64,000 nt of DNA, taken from contig BDDC01000279.1 of assembly GCA_001662425.1 (NCBI GenBank), positions 4,522 to 68,521 of the forward strand, given 5' to 3'. Positions within the stretch are counted from its first letter, which is position 1, and each line of letters begins with the position of its first letter. Shown piece after piece: positions 1 through 12,869 of the stretch. The DNA comes from Chlamydomonas sphaeroides. Its lineage: Eukaryota > Chlorophyta > Chlorophyceae > Chlamydomonadales > Chlamydomonadaceae. Made by a program: the position numbers and the translations under genes. Under the pieces are notes generated by a model. The model did not search any database. It was not told the DNA's origin and was given only the letters and a program-made list of their open reading frames with translations.

Positions 1-2645
1 CAGACGGCGGCGGCGGCAGGTGCCAGTGGCCGCCGACGGCGGCCCCAGCGCCGACACCGCCGCCGCCGATGGCGCCGCAGGACCACTGAGCGCTGCTGTT
101 GGTGCTGCTGCCGCTGCAGCGGCGGTCGAGTGCCGGCGGCGCCAACGGCAGCAACGACCTCGCGGCCATCGCCGACGGCTTCAACGGCAGCGGCAGCGGC
201 AGCGGCGCTGCCCGTGGCCGGGACAGCTCGCGCTCACGGCTGCCGAGCGGCACGCCGCTGGCGGCGGCGGCGGCCGTTGGCATGTCGGGCACAGCGGCAT
301 CGAGCCCGGCGCCGTACGCACACTCACGGGCCACATTGTCGTACATGTTAAAATCGTTGCCGTGCGGTACGACGTGCGCAGCGCCCATGTGGCTGCTGCA
401 GCGGCGGTACCTCATGACGCCCGGCGGCGCCGCCGCCAGCAGCGGCTCGGCGGCGGAGACACGCCGCCGCACGCTGCGGCTGTTGCCGCCGCCACCGTCA
501 ACCGCGGCGCCGTCGCCGCCGCCACCTTCAATCGTGGCGCCGCCGCCGCTATCCGGCATGTCGCCATCTGTCCATTCCGACAGGCCGCCGCTTGCCCCGG
601 TCGGCGCCTCGGGCGTGCAGGTCCCTGGGGGAGGTCAGGGAGGGTGGGTTACAGCGCCCGCCCACGCGCGCCGGCCCCGGGCCGACGCGCACAGCCCAAC
701 AGGGCTCTTGAGGCCGTGGTGTGAAACATGCGTGGGACCGTCTGTGCCCAGGCGCTCAGGTTTCAGCCTCACACGGCTCCAGCAAGCCTCACACGGCTCC
801 AGCAAGCAACAAGCCGTTTACTACCCAGGAGTGCGACTGGGCTGACTGGGACTGGGGCCTTCGAGCCACGCGTGCTCGGGTGAGGAGGGGTCCCAGCCCC
901 CGCCACCCCGCCCCCCTTGGTTGAGCTCACCGTCACTGGCCGCGGCGGCTCGGCCCAAGGTGCATGTGCAGCCGCCTGCACCGGGTAGCGGCGCAGACGC
1001 CGTCACGGCGGCAGCGGCAGCAGCAGCGGAAGGGGAAGGCGAAGCGGCGGGACGAGCCGTGTCGGCCGCCGACCGGTTGCCCGCCGGCGTCAGTGGCAGC
1101 GGCGGCGGCGGCAGCTGTGGCCGCGCCGCGCGCGCCGGCTCCGGGAAGTTGAGTACGGCGTTGGGGCCACGCAGCTGCAGGGACACCCTGTCGTACGCCT
1201 GTGCGGAGGGAGCATGTACGGCAGGGTCCAGCGGTGTGTGCGGCAGGCGCGGTAGCGCAGGCAAGGGCGCGCACGGGTCGCGATGGCTACCTGTCCCATG
1301 CTACAGCTCCCAACTAACATCCCGTCCACCCAAGGCTCCCGCGTCCCGCCCCAAACCGCACGCACCCTGGCTGCCTCCGTGTCGGTAGCATAGGTGCCGA
1401 TGTGGACCTGCCGGCCTGCGGTTGGGCGGTTGGCAGTTGGGGGTTGGGTAATCAGCACGCAAGGAGTCGCTGCGCAAGGCCCCGACAGCCAGGCTGTGGC
1501 CGGCCGCCCTGCCGCCATGTGGGCTGCTAGGCCGCGAGGTGCTCACGTCCCGGCCCCTTCACGCATGCTGCCCGTGCCAGCCCCCATCCCATGCCGCCAC
1601 GCCCGCTCACCCTGGTGCCAGATGTGCGCCTCGTAGCGGCCCTGTAGGGGAGTGGCAGCAGCGCGGGTTGCCACAGCGTGGAGTCAGTGTCAGTGCGAGG
1701 GACGGCGGGAAATGCCGGCAGCGCTTTGCGCTGACACCCGCCAACAGTGCCAACAGGCGCTCATGCTCACAAGCGAGGCCCCGCAAGGGAGCCATTCAAC
1801 CCTGTCACCGCCCGAGAAGCGCACCGTGCGCTTGTACAGCGAGACGCCCTTGAAGCGGCTGCTGCGGTTGCGAGGGCCCGGGCTCGAGCCGCTGACGGCG
1901 GCCGGCGGCGGCGCCGCCGCCGCTACCACCACCGCGGGCTCCGGCGTTGCAGCGGCTTCACCGCCGCCGCGGGGCACCTCTCTGTCGCTAAGCCGCCGGA
2001 ACCGGTCGTACGTCAGGCCGGTGAGTCCGCCGTCGTCCAAGCTCCGCCGGCGCTGAGCCGGGAGTGACGGCGCCAGGTGCCATCCAGCCATGAGCGTCGG
2101 CAGGCTGGATTCGGAGCTGTCGGCGCCGCCAGCGGATGCAGCGGCGCCGCCGCCGGCAGCGTCCGGGCCGCCGCCGCCGCTGCTGTTGGCGGCGGCGGGC
2201 GCGGCGGGTGAGTCGGCGCCGCAGCTGGCGTCGTGCCGTTGGCCGTCGGCGCCGCCAGCGTTTGCACATGCGGCATCGCCCCCGGCGCTGGCCTCGACGG
2301 CCGTCAGTAGCAGCGGCGCGTCGGCGCCGCTGCCGGCGCTCCGACGGCGGCCGGCGCCGCCACCGCCGGCCGCCGCCAGTGCGGCGGTGGCGGCGTTCGC
2401 GGCGCACTGAGCAAGCCGCTGGGTCAACGCGGCGGCGCCGTCAGTTCTGACGCCGGCAGCGGCGGCTTTCTGTGCCGCCGCCGCCACGGCGGCCGTGGCG
2501 GCGGCGGCAGCCACTGTGGCGTTGCCGCCGCCGTGCTGTGGCCGGGTCCGATCGTGCTCGGTTGGGCGGCTGGCGGGTGCTACCATGTTCGATGGCAGGG
2601 ACCATCCAGGGCCGGGCCGGACGAGGATGAGTGGCGCCAGTCGCC

Positions 2646-2678
<33 letters not shown>

Positions 2679-3072
2679 GCGCTGGCGGCGGCGACGGCGG
2701 CGGCCGCTCGCGCGCCGGCACCGCGGACCGCGCCTCCGCAAAGGCTGCCGCCGCCGCAGCGGCGGCGGCGGCGGCGGCCGCGTCGACGGCTGACTTGGCG
2801 CCGGAGGAGGTGGCGGCACCGCCATCCCCGGCACGGCCGGCGGCGGTGGTTGGCGGTGGTGGGAGCTCGGCCGGCAAGGCAGCAGTTCGCTTGGGCCGGA
2901 GCATCGGCGTCGAGCGGGCAACCGCCGTGCAGCCCGCCGCCGCTGAGGCGAGAGCTAGCGGCGCGCGAGGCGGCCAGTGGATAGTCGGCGCCGGGTGCGA
3001 AGCAGGGTCACGCTCGGCCGACGCCGCTACAGCAGCGCAGCGCCGAACGTTACAGGCCGCCTTGGCTTCCAT
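1..3072 (-). CDS. AP2-domain transcription factor, 3' end outside window
   Basis: Predicted DNA-binding transcription factor acting in the nucleus. Exons on the minus strand are 1825-3072, 1611-1641, 1366-1415, 931-1198 and 1-624 (still open at the window edge), about 740 residues so far. Joined in phase they rebuild one AP2 domain at about residues 403-464: SRFKGVSLYKRT, then GRYEAHIWHQ on a 31-nt exon, then RQVHIGTYATDTEAAR, then AYDRVSLQLRGPNAVLNFP. The YEAH-W and EAARAYD elements are typical of the family. The 400-residue N-terminal part is an Ala/Gly/Pro-rich low-complexity region with a long Ala tract, and the C-terminal part is also Gly/Ala-rich. The start at 3072 is the first Met of the long open frame. 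Family membership is firm; target genes and the true 3' end cannot be seen. Confidence 0.85.
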
Positions 3073-4613
3073 CGCGCGCCAAGCGGCGGCCGCGAGCTGC
3101 GACAGATGCTGTTAGGAGCTGTGTGCTCGGAGCGAGCTGATATGTCAACAAGGATGGAGGGCCCACAAACGCGGCTGCGTGCTGCCGAGTGCGAGTACTG
3201 CGGCGAAGTTTTGTTGGGTTCCGCCCGGTGCGCCGAATGCGTGGAGCTCGAGCTGATATGGCGAAAGACTGCGCTCGTGTGGCTATTCGCAGCTGTCAGC
3301 TGCTTCCAAGTGCGGCAGCAGCTGTCAAGGGTCGGCTCGCGCGAGGAAACCGTGGGCAGCGTTGTTGCGCGCTCGCGCGGTCGCGTGGTGGGTGTACAGA
3401 ACGCGCTTACAGAATGGCGGCATTCGCCTAGGGGCATCTGACTGCGATGCGATGCTTGTGCCTGTTGTTGCCTCGAACGTCTCTTCATGGTTTTGGCGCG
3501 CACATATAGGGCGAGCCGAGGATGCTCTAGTGCAAACTTACACAGCAAACTTGCGGATGTTGTGGGCAAGCCGCAGCTGCTTGTCAGCGCGAAGAGGGAG
3601 GTCAATCGTCGACGTAGTACGGCCGTCGCACAGAGGACAGCACGGAGGCATCGCGAGCCTAGCGCTAGCTGCGAAGTCGTTACGCATGAGATCACTTGCG
3701 CGCGTCCAGCTGCGGAGCCAGCGAGCGCGTCGCGACAATGGACCTCGCGGACGAAACGGCATCGAGCGCAGCTCGTACGTCCCCCCGCAGGCAGGGCGTC
3801 CTCGCCTGACCGCTACTTGTGTAATGCTCCGACCTCTTGCAGTGCTCTCAACCAAGCCGCAGCTGTTCGGAGCCTCATGGAGCCTCGCCGGGGCCGCAAC
3901 CGCACCCACTGCAAGTCCAGTCACAACGACTAGGCATGCCTCCACCACACCCTCGCTCGCTCGCGACGCACTCACTCGCAAGCCCCAGCAGACCTGCCCC
4001 CGCCCCCCAGCGGGCTCACGTGGGCCCAGCCCCAACCCCGCACCATCCAACCACTCGCCGGCCCGCCGGGCCCGGCTCCGCTTTGCGCCCCTGCCGCAGG
4101 GCCAGGCGCTACCGGCACCCCACCCCCGCTCAGCCCCGCAACCGATGCGCCGCTCTGGTGCCCGAATCCCCTCCTGAAGGAGCCCGCGAGGCCCACGGCT
4201 GCCTAAGCCAGCACTCTCCGGCGCACCAGGCGCCCCAGTAGCGCGCTACCCGCCCACACGTGCGTGCCTGGCCGCCTGTCTTGGGTGGTGGGACCTCCCT
4301 GCACCCTTCCCTCGCAACCCGCCGGGGGTCTGTCGGAGCGTGCGGGGGCTCGCGGGAGAGCGCGCTGCCGCCACGCAAACGCAGTCCCCAGGCGGGCGCT
4401 CAATGACGCCCAGGTGACAGGCGATGTGGGCTGACCCCACGCGCTAACCGCTCGCGCCATGTGCAGGGCCCGGCCTTCCCTGCCAGCGCAAGGCCCCTGG
4501 TCTTTGCTACCTGCCGATTGCAGGTCTCCCAGGATCACCCCCGTCCTTCAGTGAGGCCCCGCCCGGCCCTCAGCCGACACGTACCCAATCCAGGCCCAGC
4601 CCCGGCCCGCCCC
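3073..4613. other. intergenic region between AP2 factor and ARP6
   Basis: This holds the upstream region of the AP2 gene and the 3' flank of ARP6. Open frames on both strands show no family signature and no splice-phase-consistent chain. TTACA (TGTAA on the minus strand, the algal poly(A) signal) occurs at 3538-3542 and 3407-3411, but about 1.1 kb beyond the ARP6 stop, so its use is uncertain. Confidence 0.4.
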
Positions 4614-7600
4614 TCACGCGTACTGCCGGTGCGCCGACATGCTGCCGCTCTCCTCGTACTGCGCCTTGGTCACGGCGACGCTGCCGTACATGTACGACGA
4701 GGCGAAGCCCGACATGCCCTCCCACGGGAACAGCGTCGGGTCCTGCGGTGGCGCCGGCACGGGCGAGGCAGCAGCATCCTTATCCTCAGCAGCCGGTGGG
4801 CCGGTCAGGCGGGGCGTCGCACGTTGCGCCTGGGACGCGAGGCGTGGGGTGGGGTGCTTCGCGCCAGCCTTGGCTGAGCCCCGGCGACCAGGATAGTCAT
4901 TTGTGTCCGTTCCCGGTGTTACACCCAGGTGTTGACCTGGTGAGCAAGGGTAGAGGGAGTGGCTCACCGGCGGCGAAAAGACGTTGAGCGTGTACTCGTC
5001 CGGCACAAGCGGCCGCAGCTCCGTCACGAAGCGGTCGCGGAAGCCGGGGCACGACGCCACGCCGCCTGCGGGCGACAGGGATGAGTGGGGCGCGGCAGCT
5101 GGTGTGGGGCGGTCGGCTCGAGTGAAGCGCAGGAGTAGTGGGGCAGCGGGTGCGGCAGTGAGGGCCGCTCGTGTGAGGCAGCGGCCAACGGCAGCGTCAC
5201 GCCCTGGGCAGCCAGCCACAGCGGGCCACCCCACGCATGAGCACGCCGGGACTCGAAATGGGGCAATGACATGGGGATATGCGGCGTTACATGTGCATGC
5301 GATGCATCATGCAGCATGCCGCTGCCTCGCAGGCCCTAGCCACCCACCCAGCCAACCACCTGTGCGCGCATGCAGCGATAACATGGGGATGCATGGCGGT
5401 ACAAGCGGTATGTGTGCTACACTCAATGCATGCCGTTGCCGGCCAGCCAGCCAGCCAGCCAGCCACCCACCCGTGAGCACCACGTTGCTGAACAGCAGCG
5501 GCGCCAGCGCGGGGTGCGTAGCGGTGGCGGCCTGCATGAGCGCCTCGGGCAGGCCGGCCTGGTGCAGCGATATGTCCGAGGGGTGGAACAGCAGCTCGGG
5601 CACCATGAAGCGCTCGTTGTTGAGCACCAGCACCTGGTCGGCCTGCGGGTTGGGAAGGGGAGGGGAGGGGAGGGGAAGGTGAGAGGGGAGGGATGGGAAA
5701 GCATGTACACAGTGGGTGAGGTGTGGCACAGGCAGTGGCCAGGGGGAGCGGCGAGCAGGGGAGAGGTGAGGGAGGGAGGCAGGGAAGAGGGAGCGGCGGG
5801 AGGGCGCACGTGACCGGGGCTGGGCGGCGCGAGGCGCGGAGGTACGACAGTCGCCCGCCACTGTACGACATCCGCCGCCTGCCGTACGGCGCCCGTACGT
5901 TCGCTCGCCGTGCCCACCTCAAGCTGCGAGGCAAGCCTGCGCTTCTCGTCAATGGACTCGGCCGCGCGCACGGCGGCCTTGATGGACTCCACCTGCAGCG
6001 CAACAGCAGCACAGCAGCACAGCAGCACAGCAGCACAGCGCCACAGCCCCACAGCAGGGCGCAGGCGGGCGGCAGGCTGACAGCCAGGGGCACGCGAAAG
6101 CAAGCTGGCACTGCGCCCTAGATCCTGGCCACACGCTTCCTCCCCAGACGCGCTCCGCCGGCACTGCCAACGCACCTCCGCCGCCCTCCGGCCCGGCTCC
6201 CACACGCACCCCCGACGCCTGGCTGGTGCGTTGACTACAACTGCACGCTGACAACTGCTCACCACTTCACGCGGACAATAACAACAGCTGTGCGTCAGGT
6301 CGTGGTACGTCAGCTGTACGTCAGGTCGTGGACGGTTTGCTGTTGCGTTGACTACCGCACGCTAACAGCTCGACGCCAACCACACAACCGGTGTGTGCCA
6401 GCTGCGCCCACCTTCTCGGCCCACCGGTCGGGGTCGCGCACGTAGCCCTTGAGGTTGTGCACGCCGTCCGGCAGCACGAACTCGCGCCGGTGCGGCGAGC
6501 GCGCGGCGTTCTGTGGGCGACACGGACGGCGGCGACGGCGCAGCCGGGCAAGCAGGGCATGCGGTTTCAAGATGGCGCAAGAGGGCGGGGGCCCGCCTCG
6601 CCTGCCCCCTCTGGCGGTGCGCCTGCATAACCCCAGCGCACGCCAGCTATGCCTGCGCCACCAGCTTGCCGCCGCGGCTGAGCCGGCGGCAGCGCAGGCT
6701 ACCCAGGCATCATTTGCGACCGCCTTGACCCCAGCCGCAGCTGCCGCCCTTCGCGTGGCGCTGGCCCCCTTGCGAGCCCGCACCTGCGCCAGCCGCAGGT
6801 CGGCCTTTGTGTCCTGGCTCACAAAGCACAGCTGCTCCTTCACCATGTCCACCAGGAAAGTCTCGTCCATCATGTTGAGCGACCTGCGGCCGCAGGTCAT
6901 GTTTTGCCATCGTTGTTGGCATGCAGCCGGAGTCGGAATGGGAGTCGCAGCGACTTTGCAGGGCATCGGTAGCAAACTCGATGGGCATGTGTGGTGCCCC
7001 ACTCGGAACTGCACGGCCGTCACATACGCGCCGGGGCGCTTCGTTCACATTGGCACCCATGCCGGCGAGCCGCGCACGCCCTTGTGCCAGCCCTTACAAC
7101 CGTAATAGCGACCGTGCCGTACCTGTACGACACAATCTCTTTGAGGTAGTTGGTCATGGCCTTGCCGCCCAGGTTGATGCGCCGCACGCCCGCCTCGATA
7201 ATCTGTGTGTGGGAGGGAGGGAGGGAGGGCAGGGCGGACGGGTGTGGGCGCCAGAAGGGCACCGCCATGGCTCTGGCGCGCATGCCGCCGTCGGCCGCCG
7301 TCCCCATCCCTTCGCCGCAGGCCACAATGTGCTTGGAGGGGAAGCCCGCGTCCTTCATGATGCCATCGCATATCAAGCGTAGCTTGCTACACGGATACGT
7401 GTGTTTGTTGATCAGTACAGACGCCCCGCGCGGCACGCTTGCATGTGCACGCACCTGGCCCTTGAAGAAGGGCACGATGTGGGTGAAGGAGAAGCCCGCG
7501 TCCACGATGATGCCGGCACCCGTGCGCGCGGCGGGGTTGCCGGGCCCCAGCAGCGCGGCGGCGCGGTGCATCGCAAACAGCGGCGCGGGCGCGGCGTAGA

Positions 7601-9505
7601 AGGAGCGGAAGCCCATCTCCTCGAACACCAGCTGCGGTCGGGGAAGGGGAGGCGAGGGCGAGGGGGCGATGGGCACGCGCTTGACCGCACATGCTGCTAC
7701 ACCACACGTGCTGAGGCAGCGCTTGGCTAGCAGCCACCCACGGCCCTGGGGCGAGCGAGGGACTCCATTGACGGCAGGCACGGGGCCACGAGCACACGAC
7801 ACCCCACCAGCCGCGGATCACGCCTCGCAACCCGGCCAGCCGTCCAGCTACACAACCCTCTCGTCGGTCTGGCAAGTGCAAAGTACCAGCACGTACCCAC
7901 GCCCAGCTAGCTTGCGTGAGGCCCTACCTGCTGCGTGCCCGCCTTGATCTCCTCGAAGTTGAATAGCGGCTCGGTGGCCAGCAGGCCGCACTCGACGGGG
8001 TTGCGCCTGAGCACAGAGCGCACCCCCCGCACCCAGATGTCGCGCTGCAGCTCCAGGTTGCACAGGTAGCCCTGCGGCGGGCGGGAGGGGAGGGGGAAGG
8101 AAGGGGTAAAGTGAAGGAGGGCGCGTGTGTGTATGTGCATGCGTCCTGGTACAGCTGCAGCTCCAATCGCGGGAAACGTCGGGGCCGAGGAAAGGAGGAG
8201 GCGCAGGGGCGGCGAGGAGGGGCCCGGGGAGGGCATGTGCATGTGCAAGCGCGGACGTGTGCTCTGGGAGGGGCGGGCCGGGGTCAGAGCTGGGCTGGGG
8301 CCTGAGTACGGGGGCGTGCAAGGCATCCACGCGGCGCATGGTTGAGGGGCACAGAGCAGACCCGACCCGTGCCCCTGCAGCAGGTGCCAGCCAGCAGGTC
8401 CCCTGGGCGCACCCGGTTGGGTGTGCCAGCTGCCCGGAAGGCTGCAGGCCCCGGGCCGAGCCGCCCCCGCCGCACTGCGGCCCCGCTGCTGTCCTCGCGC
8501 AGAGGCGGCGCATGCGCACACAGCCGCCCCTGCCCCCGCCGGCCCCGGCTGTGAAGGGCCAACGAGCCCCGCTCGGTGGTTCAACTGTCAACCGCCCAGC
8601 AGCGCGCCGCACCCTCCAGCCTTGCTGCACCAAGCCAACGCCAGCCGATGCACCACAGCTCGTCCGACAGACGGTGAGAGCGGGCTCGCTTCCGCCGCCA
8701 GTGCCCTCCCTCGCTCCGCCTTTCCAGCCGGTGCCTGAGTGCCACCCGGCCCAACCGCCGCTCGTACACCGCCACGGCGTCTATAGCCCTAACGGTACGG
8801 CCCCACGGCGTTTGGCCCCACGGCGTCTATAGCCCCATCGCCATCGCGGCGCCGCCATGGTTCCGGCCGCCATGCGCGCTGGCTGCCGGCTCACCCTGTC
8901 AAAGGGCCGCCGCAGCGTGAGCTGCGACACCTCCTTGGTGTCGGCAAGCTGGTCCGCTATGAGCGCCTGCTTCTCGCCCTTGGCCTTGGCCGCGGCGTTG
9001 GGGAAGACCCTGCGGCGACGGGGCGGCGCGGCGGGGCCGGGGGTGAAAGGCCGGGGAATCTCGTGTGCAAGCGACGCCGAAAGGCGGAGGTGCATGGGTC
9101 AGGGGAATGCAGGGGTGCTGCGAGGCCGTGGGGCGGGGAGCCGCCAGTTGGGGGAGGGCGTGGTGTGAAGCGCAGCGCTTGGGGCGCAGGGGTCGCGGCG
9201 GCGCCGAGCGGTCGCCGGGCTGAGGCGCGGCGAGCGGCGAGCTGCCTCGGCAACAGCTGTTCCACCCCTCGCCAGCCCCTGGCCGGCAAGAACCGCTGGT
9301 CCCTCCATCCTGGCGGGGCAGCTAGCCCCGGCGACGTGTGGAGCCGCCGCCACAGCTCCGCGCTGCACCCGCAGCCGCCGGGCGTGGCCGCGTGCCGCTG
9401 CGCTGCCGGGCCGCTGCCGCACCTCGTAGGTGCTGCCTGCCCCGCCATGCCGATCTTGCAGTTACCGCCGCCATTGTCGAGCACGACAATGGGCAGGCCC
9501 GACAT
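4614..9505 (-). CDS. ARP6: actin-related protein 6 (SWR1 complex subunit)
   Basis: Nuclear actin-related protein, a core subunit of the SWR1 remodeller that deposits histone H2A.Z. Eleven exons join with consistent phases: 9423-9505, 8895-9009, 7928-8071, 7455-7631, 7123-7202, 6784-6883, 6412-6510, 5918-5992, 5471-5642, 4968-5065, 4614-4742. They encode 423 residues, normal for ARP6. Diagnostic pieces in order are PIVVLDNGGGNCKIG (phosphate-1 loop at the N-terminus), GYLCNLELQRDIW, CGLLATEPLFNFEEI, IIVDAGFSFTHIVP (phosphate-2 loop), RRINLGGKAMTNYLKEIVS, MMDETFLVDMVKEQLCFVS, RFMVPELLFHPSDIS, and the C-terminal WEGMSGFASS. The open frame of exon 4 runs on into intron 4, but family alignment shows that stretch is intronic. 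It is transcribed divergently from the phosphatase gene starting near 10456. Confidence 0.95.
5441..5468. repeat. (CCAG)n microsatellite in ARP6 intron 9
   Basis: About five tandem CCAG units lie directly next to the 5' splice site of ARP6 exon 9 (exon end 5471). On the transcript this reads as TGGC repeats beginning at the donor. Confidence 0.8.
6001..6057. repeat. CAGCA-rich tandem repeat beside ARP6 exon 8 acceptor
   Basis: Imperfect tandem units of about 8 nt (CAGCACAG) lie immediately upstream, in transcript sense, of ARP6 exon 8, which starts at 5992. On the transcript they read as CTGTGCTG units, occupying the position of the polypyrimidine tract and branch region. Confidence 0.75.
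7211..7233. repeat. GGGA tandem tract (possible G-quadruplex) in ARP6 intron 4
   Basis: Five GGG runs separated by single A or C bases lie on the plus strand. On the ARP6 transcript this is a CCCT-rich polypyrimidine tract just before the exon 5 acceptor at 7203. It could form a quadruplex in DNA, but a role as splice-site pyrimidine tract explains it. Confidence 0.6.
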
Positions 9506-10455
9506 CGCGGCGAGGACGTGGCGAGGATGGCGGGAGCGCGGGGCTGGGCACCCGGCCCACGCCGGCCGGCGCGGCTACGCGTGTGCGCGCGTCAGGGTCT
9601 GATCATGCCGAGAGTAGCGATTGGGAGGGATTCAAGCAGGGCTAGGAGGAGCACACAGCTCTGGGCAGGGGCCGGACTGCGGTGCCTCGTGTTTTGGTCC
9701 TGATGTTGATGTGACACAGCACCGTTCTACTTGTGCAGCACGTATTCAGCGCGGAGCAGGTTGGCAGGTTAGCCAGAGCGCTTTGGTGCAGCTTCTATGC
9801 GTGTCGCATTAGTGAGAACTGTTATCAATAGAGGCATATATGGCGTACTTGGACGACATGCTAAAGGGTTACCAGGAGAGCCTTCCGCAGAAGGGTCCGA
9901 TGCACCGACCCTTGCTGTGTAAACCCCCGCTGACCCCCCACCGTCTGCACACACTCTCCACCACTGCCTAATTTTCACTCACATGCTGACAGTAACGCTC
10001 GCAATGACACGACTTTAACACACCATCCTAGGCCGGTGGCTATTGTCCGCTCTCGCCAGCCTTCTTCACAATGCGCGCAACACGCTGCCGTAGTGATGCT
10101 GCGGACGTCTCTGAGGCGCTGGACCTCAAAGAGGATATCCAGGCCCAAGCCGTTGCAAATGCCGTCTCGGCCAGGAGGCGAGTTATCAGCCCTGATAGAA
10201 GCTGCGAGGATACCAGCTCAAGAGCGCACGGTTCAGGGTTGATGCCCTGCTCTGGCGGTGTATTCCCAACAACGCTGTGACACCGCGACGCAGCCGTTGC
10301 CGCACCCAGTGAACTATAGTCGTAACGCCGTTTCATGTCAGCCCAGCGCGTTTGCCGCGCTCTCGCGTCTTCCGCCCGACTGCCCTCTAGGCGGGCGGTC
10401 GTGGCCACCTGGCCAAACCCCTCCGCACCCTCCATCCCCCCCACCACACACACAG
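9506..10455. promoter_or_regulatory. divergent upstream region, ARP6 / acid phosphatase
   Basis: About 0.95 kb separate the ARP6 start codon (9505, minus) from the first recognised exon of the phosphatase gene (10456, plus). It must contain both promoters and the missing 5' exon of the phosphatase. Start candidates for that exon (ATG at 10071 or 10335) did not give a convincing donor of the required phase. No core promoter element was identified with confidence. Confidence 0.4.
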
Positions 10456-12869
10456 GGCTTTCGCCTGCCGCGTCGTCTCCGTTGGCCTCGTCATCCTCTT
10501 TGTTCTCTTCCTGTCCGTGAAGACGGTCACGGAGTCGCCGGAACAGCGCCGAGCGTACAGCCCCTCGTGCATCAGCTCATCTGGCGGCGGTGTTGTGGGC
10601 GCTCGCGGCAGCCTCCTGCACTTCGACCCGCGCTGCACGGAGGAGCTCAAGGTGGGCCAGCCCCTCGCGCCATTCCCTTTCGCCGCCAGCAGCAGCACAG
10701 CGGAGTCGGCAGCTCGACGGCATCGCCGCTGTATCCGCCCGTCGGCTGATGGCGTATCTAGGCCGCCGACCTTTCGCTCCCGGACCCCTTGCCTCACGCT
10801 CGGCCGTGACCTCTCACCGCCGGTCCTAACGCCACGCTCCCTGCCCACGCCCCGCTACCGACAGGAGTACTTTGACCGGGCTTACTTCGCCGAGGTGCGG
10901 CGCGTGTCGGACAGCGCCTTTGCGCACTTCAGGCAGCAGGTGGCGCGGCGGCCGTGGACCGAGGCCGACGGCGAGGAGAGCCGCGGCACGGTTGTCTTTG
11001 ACATTGGTGAGGGGTGGGGACGGAGGAGGGAGTATGGACGGCACACCCGTGAGAGGCCGCGAGCCCGCTGTCCTCGTGGCAACACCCATTGCCTGTGTGA
11101 CGGGGGCTGTGGGCTTTGCTCTGCATCTGGGCTGGGCCTAGGGATGGGCAGGTGGGATCAGCGGTATGGGGTCAGCGCCCCGAGGTAGAGTGGCAGCTGC
11201 GGGATTCAGATTAATTGTAGCTTCGGCGCGCCGAGCGTTTCTGCTTCCCTCACCCCGCCCCGCTCTCAGACGAGACGGCCCTGTCCAACATGGACGGCTT
11301 CTTCGGCCGCAACCCCTGGGCTCGCTTCCTGAAGGGCTTTGGCATCGGCTCGGACAACAGCGACGAGTGCGCGCACCCGCACCTGGAGTTCGCGGACGAC
11401 ACGCTGCAGGTGCCTGGGAGCCATGGCACGTCACGAATGACACAGCGTGCCACACATCTCTACGGGCTGCTCTTAGTGCTGAGGCCGTGTCGTGGGCCTG
11501 CGCTCCTCTGACATGATGTGGCCTCTTCTCGCCCCATCGCCCCCGCAGCGCCTGCAGCTGCGCGCCGCCGCCACCATGCCGCCGCGCTCCGGCGACGGCA
11601 CCCTCAGCTCCGACAACCTGCTGGATGCCCCGGGGGCCGACGAGCTGAGCAGCATCGCCAGCGTGGCCACGCTGGCTCTGGCGGTCGCGCGCCCGCAGCG
11701 CCGGCCGCTGTGCGAGGCGCCGGCGCTGCGCCCGACGCTGGACCTGTACAACTACCTGTACGACAGCAACTACACGGTGGTGAGTAATCGAGCTCAGGGC
11801 TGCAGTACTCGCGTACGGACATAGCCCGTACGCCAGCACGCGGCGCTCGGACAAGGTGGAACATCAGCCGGGCTGTCGCAGGCCTAGTCGTTCGTGTGGG
11901 CGGGCAGTCTGGTCCCCACAACCAGGATGCTCCGTCGTTGCGCCCACCATCCGCCAAACTTACATCCGCAGATCTTCCTGACCGGCCGCTCCAATGACGC
12001 GCGCGAGGACACCGCCGCCAACCTGCTGTCAGCCGGCTACGGCACGCTGTGCTCAGCAGCCGACGACGACACGAACCCTAGCGCCGCCGCCGGTCAGGAC
12101 GACCTGGCAGGCGTCGCTGCTGACGGCGCCGCCGCGGCGGCTGCGCCCAATGTGCTCCGGCTGGCTCGGCGCTCGGCGCAGGGCCTCGCGGCGGCGCTGG
12201 CGCCCCCGCCGCCGCCGAAGCGGCGCTGCTACGCGGCGCTGCTGATGCGGGAGGTGGGCAGGGGTGGCATTGCATTGCGGCAGGGCTAGAGTACCAGTGG
12301 GGGCTTACATCAACACGGTACACATTACACCGAACTCGGCACACAGCACATAGTAAGCAGTACAGCACGCATGAGCTGCGTGTGTAACCCTGTGTGTCGC
12401 GTGGGCAGGTGGGCGACGACAGCCTAGCCAGCGTGTTCAAGGCACAGGCGCGGCTCAAGCTGGTCAAGCAGGGGCACGACATCGTGAGTGGCCTCTCGGC
12501 AGCGGGGGGCAGCCCGGGGGGCAGGTGCTGACCGGGGTCAGCTGGTGCGTGGCGACGGGTGCGCGCGGTAGAAGCCTTGCCTGGGGGATGTGCGTAGCAG
12601 CACTCGCTGCGCTCTGCGCCTTGCTTGCCCGCTCGTAACCGGGGCAACCGGACCGCACCCCGCTCCCGGTCCACACAGCTTCCTTTAGATCCCACCGCGT
12701 CATTCGCGCCCTGTCTCCTGGCTCATGCCGTCCTCCTCTCGCCGCCCCTCGCCGTCCTCGCCGTCCTGCCCAGGTCGGCAACATTGGCGACCAGTACAGC
12801 GACCTTGTGGGGGAGGCCTCGGGCACCGCCTCCTTCAAGCTGCCCAACCCCGTGTACACCCTGCTGTGA
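10456..12869 (+). CDS. HAD-superfamily acid phosphatase (class IIIB/VSP-like), membrane-anchored
   Basis: Predicted phosphomonoesterase of the HAD superfamily, plant acid phosphatase/vegetative-storage-protein type. Exons recognised are 10456-10651, 10865-11006, 11270-11409, 11549-11779, 11972-12253, 12409-12483 and 12774-12869 (stop TGA), about 386 residues. Near the start of exon 10456 a hydrophobic stretch (VVSVGLVILFVLFLS) looks like a signal anchor, so the enzyme probably faces the secretory lumen or exterior. HAD motif I is VVFDIDETALSN (nucleophile Asp in DxDxT, split by an intron). Motif II is IFLTGRSNDAREDT, a basic FKAQARLKLV segment fits motif III, and motif IV is GNIGDQYSDL. Two Ala-rich insertions flank motif II. 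The first exon is unresolved: exon 10456 needs a preceding phase-2 exon, because an in-frame TAG lies at 10388-10390. Substrate unknown. Confidence 0.85.

Noticed and set aside
7203..7454. Open frame continuing from ARP6 exon 4 into the following sequence
   Set aside because: Although open, it interrupts the ARP6 family alignment between HIVPFFKGQ and RRINLGGK, and good donor and acceptor sites bound it, so it is an intron.
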